A stretch of DNA of 64,000 nucleotides, from the NCBI GenBank assembly GCA_964345295.1, contig CAYFQG010000002.1:43243-107242 (forward strand), read 5' to 3'. The stretch's first letter is position 1, and each line of letters starts with the position of its first letter. The translations under genes and the position numbers were made by a program. The notes beneath the pieces were generated by a model that worked only from the letters and a program-made list of their open reading frames with translations, was not told the origin of the DNA and ran no database searches. Origin of the DNA: JASBZA01 sp964345295. GTDB taxonomy: Bacteria; Bacillota; Clostridia; Saccharofermentanales; Fastidiosipilaceae. Below, piece by piece: positions 51,075 through 59,724 of this stretch.

Positions 51075-51935
51075 ATGGCGGAGGATAGGCAGCATTTTAT
51101 TAGGGACTTAAGCGACCGCTTGTGCCGGGAACGAGAGGCCAGGCCCCTGCTTCAGGCCAGCGGAGCCGACTTGCCCAGGCCCGAAGAGGTAGGAGAGCTC
51201 ATCAAGGTCTTACGCAATGTCCTTTTTCCCGGTTTTTATCAGCTGGGTAATCGCAACTGTGAGGACTATCCCGAGACGCTGGCCTTGCTGGAAGATTGCC
51301 TGACCCGGCTTATCCACCAGGCGTATTTAGTCGGTGAAAACAGCGAGCTCAGCTGGGAGAGAGCCCGGGAATTGGCCCGAGATTACATGGGCTTTTTGCC
51401 GCAGATTCGTGGCGAACTCCTCTTAGATGTCGACGCTATCTATGAAGGAGACCCGGCCGCCCGATCCAAAGAAGAAGTCCTCTTGTCCTATCTGACCTTC
51501 CAGGCCATTTTAATTTACCGTCTGGCCCACTACCTGTGGGTTTTAGCCGTCCCCCTCATTCCCCGCATGATGACCGAGTTTGCCCATGAAAAGACCGGTA
51601 TCGATATCCACCCCGGTGCCAGAATCGGCCAATATTTTTGTATCGACCACGGAACCGGCGTGGTCATAGGGGAGACCTGCCAAATCGGCGACCACGTGAA
51701 GATTTACCAGGGCGTGACCTTGGGCGCTTTATCCTTAGAAGACGGAAGATCGCTCCAGGGCAAGAAACGTCACCCTACCATCGAGGACCGGGTGACCCTA
51801 TACGCCAATGCAACTATACTGGGTGGCAAGACCGTCATAGGTCAGGGATCCGTCGTGGGCGGTTCGGCCTTCATCACCCGATCGGTCGCACCCAACACCC
51901 GTGTCTTGGTAGATTTTCAAGTCGTAGAGCAATAG
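51075..51935 (+). CDS. cysE: serine O-acetyltransferase
   Basis: 286 residues with an N-terminal helical domain (about 1-190) and a C-terminal left-handed beta-helix of hexapeptide repeats (GIDIHPGARIGQYFCIDHGTG, VIGETCQIGDHVKIYQGVTLGA, TILGGKTVIGQGSVVGGSA). The catalytic Asp-His pair lies in CIDHGTG. It is the longer, EpsC-like form. It acetylates serine for cysteine synthesis. The C terminus ends in ...VVEQ and lacks the Ile that docks into the CysK active site in the classical cysteine synthase complex. AGAGGA lies 9 bases before the ATG. Confidence 0.92.
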   Translation: MAEDRQHFIRDLSDRLCREREARPLLQASGADLPRPEEVGELIKVLRNVLFPGFYQLGNRNCEDYPETLALLEDCLTRLIHQAYLVGENSELSWERARELARDYMGFLPQIRGELLLDVDAIYEGDPAARSKEEVLLSYLTFQAILIYRLAHYLWVLAVPLIPRMMTEFAHEKTGIDIHPGARIGQYFCIDHGTGVVIGETCQIGDHVKIYQGVTLGALSLEDGRSLQGKKRHPTIEDRVTLYANATILGGKTVIGQGSVVGGSAFITRSVAPNTRVLVDFQVVEQ

Positions 51936-51945
51936 GAGGAACATT

Positions 51946-53124
51946 TTGGCCAAAGACAGCGTCAAGATTTTACATACAGCGGACTGGCACCTGGGAAGCG
52001 ATTTTCATTCTTTCGCAGATTCTGCCGTAAGGGAAGCCTTAAGAGACCGCCAGGCAGGGATTTTTTCGGAATTAAGACGGGCCGTAGATGAAAAGGCCGT
52101 CGACCTGGTCCTCATAGGAGGAGACCTCTTCGATAAGCCCGATCCATCCCGCCTTTTGACCGACTGGGTCAGAAGCCAGCTGTCGGACTTGCCCTGCCCG
52201 GTCCTGATTGTGGCCGGTAACCACGACCCCTTCATGGTCGCTTCGCACTGGGAAAATCCCTGGCCTTCTAATGTAAAAATCGCCCCGGCCGACTCTTTGG
52301 AAAGCTTCGATTACGATGACTTAGGCGTAAGAGTCTTTGCCCAAAGTTTTGCCGATATCTATGAGAGACAAAGCCTCTTGAATCCCGAGGCTATAGTGAC
52401 AGACCCCCAGTACCCTATCTCAATCCTCCTCGTTCACGGCGATATCGACCGCGAGTCAGGTAAGTCGGACTATAATCCTATCCCCTTAGAAAGCTTATGT
52501 GGTAAGGGCCTCAATTATGTAGCCCTGGGCCATATCCATAAGGCCCAAGAAGCATCTCTGGGCTATGATGACGCCCTTTGGGCCTATCCCGGTTTTCCTC
52601 AGGGAAGGGGTTTTGACGAATTGGGCCCCGGCTTTTTCAGAATCGGGACCTTTAGCTCGGGCCTGGCCGGTAAGGTTCGCCAGACCTGGGAAAACTTTCC
52701 CTTAGAGACCGGCCGTTTTTTAATCCGGGAGGTAGATATTACGGCCGCCAAAACCCAGGACGACGTCCATGCCATCATTGATGAGGCTTTGGCAAAATGG
52801 CAGGAAACAGTTCTCTATAAACTGGAAGACCAGGTCATCCGCCTGCTTTTAACCGGCAAGCCCGACCTGGCTTACGGCCTGGATTTAAACCTCTACAAGA
52901 CCACAAGCGAAGGGCGTAAGTATTTTTATATTGAGCTAAAAGACCGAACCAGGCCGCCCTTTGACCCGGACCACCTCCTCCGCCTGCCCGGTTTCGGCCA
53001 AACCCTGGTCCAAGTCTTACAGAGCTATGAGGCCCGGGTAAGGACTCCGGAAGACCGGGAAAAACTCGACCGTGCCCTCGACACCATCCTCCGTGCCCAA
53101 GAAAGGGTCCAGCATGAAGATTGA
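51946..53124 (+). CDS. SbcD/YhaO-like DNA repair phosphoesterase
   Basis: 392 residues. Calcineurin-like metallophosphoesterase with the Mre11/SbcD motifs in order: ILHTADWHLGS, LIGGDLFDKPD, LIVAGNHDPF, ILLVHGDID and ALGHIHKAQE (metal-binding Asp, His, Asn residues). The C-terminal half is the substrate-capping domain. The start is TTG at 51946 with AGGAGGA at 51934-51940. The stop overlaps the SbcC-like gene by 11 bases. Bacillus YhaO/YhaN have the same pairing; the complex probably trims or opens DNA ends. YhaM, the third Bacillus gene, is absent here. Confidence 0.88.
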   Translation: MAKDSVKILHTADWHLGSDFHSFADSAVREALRDRQAGIFSELRRAVDEKAVDLVLIGGDLFDKPDPSRLLTDWVRSQLSDLPCPVLIVAGNHDPFMVASHWENPWPSNVKIAPADSLESFDYDDLGVRVFAQSFADIYERQSLLNPEAIVTDPQYPISILLVHGDIDRESGKSDYNPIPLESLCGKGLNYVALGHIHKAQEASLGYDDALWAYPGFPQGRGFDELGPGFFRIGTFSSGLAGKVRQTWENFPLETGRFLIREVDITAAKTQDDVHAIIDEALAKWQETVLYKLEDQVIRLLLTGKPDLAYGLDLNLYKTTSEGRKYFYIELKDRTRPPFDPDHLLRLPGFGQTLVQVLQSYEARVRTPEDREKLDRALDTILRAQERVQHED

Positions 53125-56083
53125 ACGTATTTTCATTGAGCAATTCGGTAAACACCAAGGCCTGGAGCTTTCGTTCGGGCCTAACTTTAATCTCCTTTGG
53201 GGACCCAACGAGAGCGGCAAGTCTACCGTCCTAACTTTTATCCTGTCGGCCCTCTACGGCCTGGACACCTATTCCGGTAAGAAGGACCTGCAGCGAAACG
53301 AGCGCAGCCGCTACAGACCCTGGTCCGGTCAGGCTTACGGCGGCTATCTGGAAGTCGAGAAAGACGGCCGCCACTACCGGATTGAACGGAGCTTCGGCGA
53401 TACCAAGGGCAAGGACAAGACTAGCTTTTTTAATCTTACGACCGGCGAGTCTATCGCTTTGGCCAAAGACGAAGAACCCGGAGCCTATCTTATGGGCCTG
53501 GACCGAGATGAATTTAAGAACTCCGTCTATATGGGGCAACTCTCCATGGCCATGGAAAGTAACGACGCTATCCGTGCCAAGCTCATGGAGCAAAGTGCCG
53601 GTGTGGGTTTAGGCTCTTCTGTGGCGGACCTGGAAGCGGTTTTGAACACCAGGCGGGCCGAACTTACCAGGCCCAGGTCCAAAGCCCTTTTGGAGCAGTC
53701 TCAGGACCTGATCTTGGAGTTGGAAAAAGAAGAGGCCGAGGCTTATGAAACAGCCGACCTGGCCAAAGAAGCCCGTGCCCAACTAGGAGCCAAACAAGAC
53801 CGTTTGGTCCAAGTTCGAGAAGAACTCAGTCACTTAGATAAGCAAAAACAAAGGGCCCAAGCCCTGGAACGCCGCAAGGCCTACCGAAATCTTTTGGCCC
53901 AACAAGACCGGGTTAAGGATTTGGAAAATCAGGTTAAGGCTGCTGTTTCGACCCTGGGCTACGACCATCCGGACCAAATCCCCGACCGGGAAGAACGAGA
54001 CCTAGCCGTGGCTTTTGTCCGCAAAATCCAAGACTATGACCGAAAGACCGAAGCCTTGGAAAAAGACATGGCGGAACTGGGCCAAAGAATCGAGAGCCTG
54101 GGAAGTGCCGAGTTTTTAGCGGCCGAAGAAAAACGCGGCTTAGAAGGTTTAGAAGAATTAAAAGAAGAACGCCGGATTAAGCAAAAACAAAAAGACGACC
54201 TGGCACAGCTGGAACTGGCCGGTCAGAAAAGTCGGGCCGACCAAGACCGTGCGGTCTACGAAGCCCAAGATGCCTTGGAAAAAGACCAAGCCGACCTGAA
54301 AGAGTTAGACAGGGTCCATGACCTTGTATCCGATAAGGACAAGCGCGTCCGCCAAGAGACCGAAACCTTAGAGAAGCAGGCCGCTGAACTAGCCGAGCTT
54401 GAAGATGGCTTAGGCCGGGCTGAAGGCCAAAGAGAAGCGGCAGAGAAAGAAAAAGAAGTCCTGGAGCATAAGCTGGCCGGCGGTCAGAAGAAGGCTATGG
54501 TGAAACTCGGCGGAGGCTTGGCTTTTCTGGCCGCGGCCATAGCACTTTTCCTTATCCCGAGTAGGCAAAGCTTGGTCCTGATCTTGGCTGTGGCCTTTGC
54601 TTTAGCAGGTCTGGTCTTTATGGGACTGGCGGTGGCGGCATTTAATAAGAAGACCGCTTTGGCCCGAGATCTGGACAGTCTGGGAAAAAAAGAAGCACAG
54701 AGCCTGGGAAAGAGCCAAGAACTCGCTATGCGCCTAAAGCTTTCCCGAGACCAGTTGGATAGTCGGATGCGTAGTCTGGAAGAAAATAAAAAAGATCTGA
54801 ATTTTCTTAGAAAAGACCTCATGGACCGCCTTCCCGAGGGGAAAAACTACGCCGCCTATAGAGAAGACTTGGCAAAGAAAATTACCCAAGCTGAGGAGAA
54901 TCTAACACGCCTAAGGCAAAAGGGGCGAGCCGACCAAGCCCAATCAGCCGCTCTTATTAAAGAAGGTCAAGACAAGCTGGAACAGATGCGTCCCGATGAG
55001 CTTATGGACGAAGAAGAGATGGTGCTCAGAGAAAACATCCGCCATATCCAAAAGAAGTCGGACCTCCTGAAGGCTTTAGAGAAAGACTTAGAAGACGATA
55101 AAAAAGCCTTGGACCAAAGCCTTTCGAACCGGTCTCGCAGCATGGAAGAGCCTCCGGCTTTAGTCGGCCTCTTACTGGACGGCTTTAGTATGGAAAGACA
55201 AGACATGAGCGGTGATTTGCTGGAAGAAGCCCTAAATGACTTCCTTAAGCAAATAGCAAGTCTGGAAAATCGGATGATTCTTTTAGAAGAAGGCAACAAA
55301 ACCTTATTAAGGGCCCAAGGTGACCTAAGCATGGAAGCCTGGGCTGACCGAGACCTGGCGGATGCAGCACTCTTGGAGCAGGGGGATAATCAGACCGAGA
55401 AAATGGCAGAAGGCCTGGACCGAGATGCGGAGGATTTGGAAGCGGAAAGTCAGGCGCTTCGAGCAGAAGAAGCCGAACTCCACGGCCAAATAGGCAGGCT
55501 CTCCAGCCGATTGGAAAATCTCTTGAAAGAAACCCGTGTCCTCCAGCAAATTCAAGAAGACCTGGACCTGGCCCGGGCAGACTTTACTTCTTATAAGACC
55601 GAAATCGAGGATATTGACCTGGCCAAAGCCATCCTGGACGAAGTCGACCGGCGTATGCAAGGCAGTTTCGGTCCGGCTATTAACAAAAAAGCCGGAGAGA
55701 TTTTGGCCTATATGACCGGTGATGACCGGGCGGATGTTTTGATCGACCGGGAATTTCGGGCCAGCGTCGAAGACCCCTTAACCCGACAGATGAAAGAGTT
55801 GGAGTATTATAGCGGCGGCAAAATCGACCAGGTCTATATGGCCATGCGTTTGGCCATTGCCCTCAGCCTCTATCAAGACGAGGACGGCCATAAGCTCCCC
55901 TTCATTTTTGATGACTCCTTGATTCAGTACGACAAGGACCGGGCAAGCCGGGCTTTGGCCTACCTGGTTAAACTGGCTGAGGAAGAAGATAGGCAAATTA
56001 TCTTTGCGACCTGCCACAGGGCCTACGGAGAAATGCTTGAAGCAAGGGACGGGGAGACGCTTAAGAAAATTCACCTGTCCTAG
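53114..56083 (+). CDS. SbcC/YhaN-like ATPase with long coiled coil and central membrane segment
   Basis: About 989 residues. Walker A GPNESGKSTVLTF lies near residue 36 and the Q-loop and signature at the C terminus read YYSGGKIDQVYMAMRLAIAL, with Walker B LPFIFDDSLIQYD. The middle is two long charged coiled-coil arms. Between them (about residues 461-512) lie two hydrophobic helices, GLAFLAAAIALFLIPSR and LVLILAVAFALAGLVFMGLAVAA, in place of the zinc hook of Rad50/SbcC. The YhaN family carries such segments, suggesting membrane attachment at the coiled-coil tip. ATG 53114 is used; the extra 14 residues before it in the same frame are read from sbcD sequence. Confidence 0.87.
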   Translation: MKIERIFIEQFGKHQGLELSFGPNFNLLWGPNESGKSTVLTFILSALYGLDTYSGKKDLQRNERSRYRPWSGQAYGGYLEVEKDGRHYRIERSFGDTKGKDKTSFFNLTTGESIALAKDEEPGAYLMGLDRDEFKNSVYMGQLSMAMESNDAIRAKLMEQSAGVGLGSSVADLEAVLNTRRAELTRPRSKALLEQSQDLILELEKEEAEAYETADLAKEARAQLGAKQDRLVQVREELSHLDKQKQRAQALERRKAYRNLLAQQDRVKDLENQVKAAVSTLGYDHPDQIPDREERDLAVAFVRKIQDYDRKTEALEKDMAELGQRIESLGSAEFLAAEEKRGLEGLEELKEERRIKQKQKDDLAQLELAGQKSRADQDRAVYEAQDALEKDQADLKELDRVHDLVSDKDKRVRQETETLEKQAAELAELEDGLGRAEGQREAAEKEKEVLEHKLAGGQKKAMVKLGGGLAFLAAAIALFLIPSRQSLVLILAVAFALAGLVFMGLAVAAFNKKTALARDLDSLGKKEAQSLGKSQELAMRLKLSRDQLDSRMRSLEENKKDLNFLRKDLMDRLPEGKNYAAYREDLAKKITQAEENLTRLRQKGRADQAQSAALIKEGQDKLEQMRPDELMDEEEMVLRENIRHIQKKSDLLKALEKDLEDDKKALDQSLSNRSRSMEEPPALVGLLLDGFSMERQDMSGDLLEEALNDFLKQIASLENRMILLEEGNKTLLRAQGDLSMEAWADRDLADAALLEQGDNQTEKMAEGLDRDAEDLEAESQALRAEEAELHGQIGRLSSRLENLLKETRVLQQIQEDLDLARADFTSYKTEIEDIDLAKAILDEVDRRMQGSFGPAINKKAGEILAYMTGDDRADVLIDREFRASVEDPLTRQMKELEYYSGGKIDQVYMAMRLAIALSLYQDEDGHKLPFIFDDSLIQYDKDRASRALAYLVKLAEEEDRQIIFATCHRAYGEMLEARDGETLKKIHLS

Positions 56084-56106
56084 GCATGTTTTCGTCAAAT
56101 GTCCAC

Positions 56107-56156
56107 AAAAAAGCCTGCTAATAGGGTAAAATAATCCTAAGTGAATAGGCTTTTTT
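56107..56156 (+). terminator. intrinsic terminator after the YhaN-like gene
   Basis: AAAAAAGCCT (56107-56116) pairs with AGGCTTTTTT (56147-56156); the inner arms TAGG (56122-56125) and CCTA (56136-56139) extend the stem across bulges. The terminal T run overlaps the -35 region of the uxuB promoter. Confidence 0.65.
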
Positions 56157-56184
56157 GCCTAAATGCTATAGTGCCGTGTATAAT
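56155..56184 (+). promoter_or_regulatory. uronate operon promoter
   Basis: TTGCCT (56155-56160) and a perfect TATAAT (56179-56184) are separated by 18 bases. The cre-like operator begins three bases after the -10. Confidence 0.6.
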
Positions 56185-56187
56185 GAT

Positions 56188-56201
56188 TGAAAACGATTGC
56201 A
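56188..56201. promoter_or_regulatory. cre-like operator (LacI/CcpA type)
   Basis: TGAAAACGATTGCA matches the cre consensus TGWAANCGNTNWCA at 13 of 14 positions (G for W at position 12). It overlaps the expected transcription start of uxuB, a position at which a LacI-family repressor or CcpA would block initiation. It could serve catabolite control or a pathway-specific regulator of hexuronate use. Confidence 0.6.
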
Positions 56202-56212
56202 AAGGAGCGTCT

Positions 56213-57844
56213 ATGGAAGCCTTACATTTGAACCTGAAGTCGATACAAGAGCAAAAAGCGTCCTGGGAAGCACAGGGTTTTAAATTGCCTCAATATGACA
56301 TTGAGAAGGTCCGCGAGAATACGAAGAAGCATCCTCGCTGGGTCCATTTCGGTGCCGGTAACATTTTCAGAGCCTTCCCTGCCAGAATTCAAGATGAACT
56401 CTTGGACGAAGGTTTGGTAGATTACGGTGTGATTGTGGCCGAGACCTTTCAGCCGGCTAAACTAAAGCTCATCTTCGACCGCCACGACTGCCTGTCTACA
56501 GCCGTAACGCTGAAGGGCGACGGCGACCTGGACCTCCGTGTAGTAGGGGCTATTGCCGAGACGGTGGAAGCCGACGGTGAGGACCCCGACCAGTGGGCCA
56601 GGATTGTCGAGATTTTCCGTCAGGAATCCTTGTCCGTGGTGAGCTTTACCATTACCGAGAAAGGCTACAGCATCCGTGACGGCCAAGGTAAACTCCAAGC
56701 CTATGTCGAAGACCAGATGAAAGATCCGTCTATGAAGGCGACCAACACACCCGGCCTCATTACCAAGCTTTTGGCCGAGCGTTTCGAAGCCGGCGCTTAT
56801 CCTCTGACATTGGTCAGCATGGATAACTGCTCCCATAACGGTGACCTCCTGAAGGCCTCCGTTCTGGCTTACGCCAAGGCTTGGGTCGAGAACGGTTTCC
56901 TTCCCGAAGCCTTCTTAGCCTATGTAGAAGATGACACGAAGATCAGCTTCCCCTGGTCCATGATTGACAAGATTACCCCCGTAGCCGACGAAGCGGTCGG
57001 CCGACTCCTTTTAGAAAAAGGCTATCAAGATATTCACGGCGAAGACATGGGAGGCCGGATCCAGCCGCCTTCTTACGCCAATGCCGAAGAGACCGAGTAC
57101 CTGGTGATTGAAGACAGCTTCACCAACGGCCGCCCCTTATGGGATAAGAAAGGCATTATCTTTACCGACCGTGAGACGGTAGACCGGGTGGAAACCATGA
57201 AGGTCACCACCTGCCTTAACCCCCTCCATACGGCTTTGGCGGTTTTCGGCTGCCTCCTGGGTTATAACTACATCCACGATGAGATGAAGGATGAAGATTT
57301 ATTGAATCTTATTAAGGGTATCGGCTACGTCGAGAGCCTCCCGGTGGTCGTCAACCCCGGCATCTTAGATCCCAAAGAATTTATCGACACGGTAATCGAG
57401 GTTCGTTTCCCCAATCCTTTCTTGCCCGATACGCCTCAGCGTATCGCCACCGACACCTCGCAGAAGGTCTCGGTCCGCTACGGCAAGACCCTGACTCAGT
57501 ACCTGGAGCAGGCACCGGAGAAATTAAAGGACCTGGTTTACATCCCGACCGTTTTGGCCGGTTGGCTGCGTTATCTTTTGGCTGTAGACGACGAGGGTCA
57601 AGCCATGGCTGTTTCGCCCGACCCGCTTAAAGAAAGCCTGCAGGAAGAATTGGCTTCAATCAGTCTGGGGAATAACGAAGGTTCGGATGAAATCTTAAGA
57701 GCTATCCTGAGCCGTCCGGCCCTCTTCGGCGTGGACTTGGCCCAATGCGGTCTCATCGATAAGATTATCGAGATTTTCCATGAGATGAACGAAGGTCCCG
57801 GCAAAGTCAGGGCCTATCTGGAAAAACTCCCCCGAGTCGAATAA
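56213..57844 (+). CDS. uxuB: fructuronate reductase-like mannitol dehydrogenase family protein
   Basis: About 543 residues. Long-chain mannitol dehydrogenase superfamily: an N-terminal Rossmann domain with RWVHFGAGNIFRAFPARIQDEL and GVIVAETFQ, then the conserved TLVSMDNCSHNGDLLK block, ISFPWSMIDKITP and CLNPLHTALAVFGCLLGY (with the catalytic Lys region in KVTTCLNPLHT). It probably reduces D-fructuronate to D-mannonate with NADH. It is longer than E. coli UxuB. The start ATG 56213 has AAAGGAG 5 bases upstream; the longer frame from 56141 crosses the promoter and is rejected. First gene of the uronate operon. Confidence 0.85.
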   Translation: MEALHLNLKSIQEQKASWEAQGFKLPQYDIEKVRENTKKHPRWVHFGAGNIFRAFPARIQDELLDEGLVDYGVIVAETFQPAKLKLIFDRHDCLSTAVTLKGDGDLDLRVVGAIAETVEADGEDPDQWARIVEIFRQESLSVVSFTITEKGYSIRDGQGKLQAYVEDQMKDPSMKATNTPGLITKLLAERFEAGAYPLTLVSMDNCSHNGDLLKASVLAYAKAWVENGFLPEAFLAYVEDDTKISFPWSMIDKITPVADEAVGRLLLEKGYQDIHGEDMGGRIQPPSYANAEETEYLVIEDSFTNGRPLWDKKGIIFTDRETVDRVETMKVTTCLNPLHTALAVFGCLLGYNYIHDEMKDEDLLNLIKGIGYVESLPVVVNPGILDPKEFIDTVIEVRFPNPFLPDTPQRIATDTSQKVSVRYGKTLTQYLEQAPEKLKDLVYIPTVLAGWLRYLLAVDDEGQAMAVSPDPLKESLQEELASISLGNNEGSDEILRAILSRPALFGVDLAQCGLIDKIIEIFHEMNEGPGKVRAYLEKLPRVE

Positions 57845-57913
57845 GGCAAAAACCTGAAACATAAAGCACACACAAGAAAACAAAAACCAAGAAGTGAAAG
57901 GAAGGAACACATT

Positions 57914-58990
57914 ATGAAAATGACCTTTAGATGGTATGGTGAGGGCAATGATCAGGTCTCACTGGAGTACATTAAGCAAATCCCCGGCATGTCGGGCATT
58001 ATGGGTCTTTTGGACCAGTATGCAGCAGGCGAAGTTTGGCCGGAAGATGTCATCCGTGACTACGTGGCCCATGTCAATGCCAACGGTCTCGAGTGCGAAG
58101 TCATAGAGTCGGTTAATGTCCACGAAGATATCAAGTTGGGACTTCCTTCCAGGGACAAGTATATCGAGAACTACAAGACCACCATTAGAAATTTGGCCAA
58201 ATACGGCATCAAGGTTGTCATTTACAACTTCATGCCGGTTTTCGACTGGCTCAAAACCGACCTGGGCAAGGCTTTGGCCGACGGGTCGACCACGCTTTAC
58301 TATAACGAAGAAGATATCAAGGGCATGACGCCTCAGGATATCGTCAAGGCTACGGCTGAGAAGTCCGGCGGCTATACACTCCCCGGTTGGGAAGCCGACC
58401 GCTTGAGTGAGCTGGATAAGACTTTGGAACTTTACAAGGATGTGGACGAGGCCAAACTTCTGGAAAACTACAAATACTTCTTGGAGCAGGTCGTGCCGGT
58501 TTGTGAAGAAGTCGGTGTCCGCCTGGCCGTCCATCCCGACGATCCCGCCTGGCCGGTTTTCGGAATTCCCAGAATTACCCATACCGTAGAGCAGTTCGAT
58601 AAGGTTTTGGACTTGGTAGACAGTCCTGCCAACTCGCTTTGCCTTTGCACCGGTTCTTTGGGATCCAACCCCGACAACGACGTTCCCGCTGCTATCCGCC
58701 ACTTCGGCGAGAGAGGCCGGATTGCCGCCTTGCATGTTCGTAACGTCAAGTATTTGGGTGAACGCGAATTCTACGAGGCTGCCCACCTGACATCCGCCGG
58801 CAGCTTAGACATGTACGAAATCATGAAGGCTGTCTACGACACCTGTCCCGATGCCTACATTAGACCCGACCACGGCCGTATGATTTGGGGCGAGAAGGGC
58901 CGCGCCGGTTACGGACTTTACGACAGAGCCTTGGGTGCGACTTATCTGAACGGGCTTTGGGAAGCCATCGTTAAGAATGCTAAGCAATAA
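57914..58990 (+). CDS. uxuA: mannonate dehydratase
   Basis: 358 residues, the UxuA TIM-barrel family. MTFRWYGEGNDQVSLEYIKQIPG opens the protein, then YNFMPVFDW, VRLAVHPDDPAWPVFGIPRI, LCTGSLG and HVRNVKYLGE, which carry the metal-binding His, Cys, His residues; PDHGRMIWGE is near the C terminus. It dehydrates D-mannonate to 2-keto-3-deoxygluconate with iron or manganese. Ribosome site AAGGAAGGA. Spaced 69 bases after uxuB and 43 bases before kdgA. Confidence 0.96.
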   Translation: MKMTFRWYGEGNDQVSLEYIKQIPGMSGIMGLLDQYAAGEVWPEDVIRDYVAHVNANGLECEVIESVNVHEDIKLGLPSRDKYIENYKTTIRNLAKYGIKVVIYNFMPVFDWLKTDLGKALADGSTTLYYNEEDIKGMTPQDIVKATAEKSGGYTLPGWEADRLSELDKTLELYKDVDEAKLLENYKYFLEQVVPVCEEVGVRLAVHPDDPAWPVFGIPRITHTVEQFDKVLDLVDSPANSLCLCTGSLGSNPDNDVPAAIRHFGERGRIAALHVRNVKYLGEREFYEAAHLTSAGSLDMYEIMKAVYDTCPDAYIRPDHGRMIWGEKGRAGYGLYDRALGATYLNGLWEAIVKNAKQ

Positions 58991-59033
58991 AAGAACATAC
59001 ATATAAACAAACGCATATAGGAGGTAGAGAAGC

Positions 59034-59663
59034 ATGTATGAAATTTTAGAAGGTCACGGCGTAGTGCCGGTAATTAAGTTTAACGATCCGTCCGAGGCAC
59101 TGCCCTTGGCAGATGCTTTGGCCAAAGGTGGAATCCGCATTATGGAAATCACCTTTAGAAGTGATGCGGCCGAAGAAGCCATTCGCCTGGTTTCGGAAGA
59201 GCGCCCCGATATCCTGGTCGGTGCGGGCACGGTTACCAATGTGGATGAATTGAGAAGAGCAGCTAAAGCGGGCGCTAAATTTATCGTATCCCCCGGCTTC
59301 AGCGCAGAAGTTGTCCGTGAGGGTTTGGACTTAGGCCTCATCATGCTGCCCGGCGTCATCACTCCGTCTGAAGTGATTGCTGCTAAGAACATGGGATTGA
59401 CCGTCCTCAAGTTCTTCCCGGCTTCGGCCTTTAACGCCATGGCTACGATTAAGTCTTATGCCTCGGTCTTTGCCGATATCAAGTTCATGCCGACCGGCGG
59501 TGTCAGCCAGGACAACATGAAAGACTTCCTGGCCATGAAGAATATCTTCGCCATCGGCGGTTCTTGGATGGTCTCGGGCAATCTGATCAAAGAGCAAAAT
59601 TGGGATGAAATTACCCGTCTGAGCCAAGAGGCTACGGATGCATACCACGAGGTAAGAGGCTAA
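59034..59663 (+). CDS. eda: KDPG aldolase
   Basis: 209 residues, class I aldolase. Glu39 (IMEITFRS) is the catalytic base and Lys126 (LKFFPASAFN) the Schiff base; LVGAGTVTN, FIVSPGF and FMPTGGVSQDN match the family. It cleaves 2-keto-3-deoxy-6-phosphogluconate to pyruvate and glyceraldehyde 3-phosphate. AGGAGG lies close before the ATG. With uxuA upstream and kdgK downstream it completes the uronate route. Confidence 0.95.
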   Translation: MYEILEGHGVVPVIKFNDPSEALPLADALAKGGIRIMEITFRSDAAEEAIRLVSEERPDILVGAGTVTNVDELRRAAKAGAKFIVSPGFSAEVVREGLDLGLIMLPGVITPSEVIAAKNMGLTVLKFFPASAFNAMATIKSYASVFADIKFMPTGGVSQDNMKDFLAMKNIFAIGGSWMVSGNLIKEQNWDEITRLSQEATDAYHEVRG

Positions 59664-59724
59664 GCAAAGCCTCAGCGCCCGGATAAGAAAGAAAATTAAC
59701 ATAACAAAAAGGAGATATTGAGAC

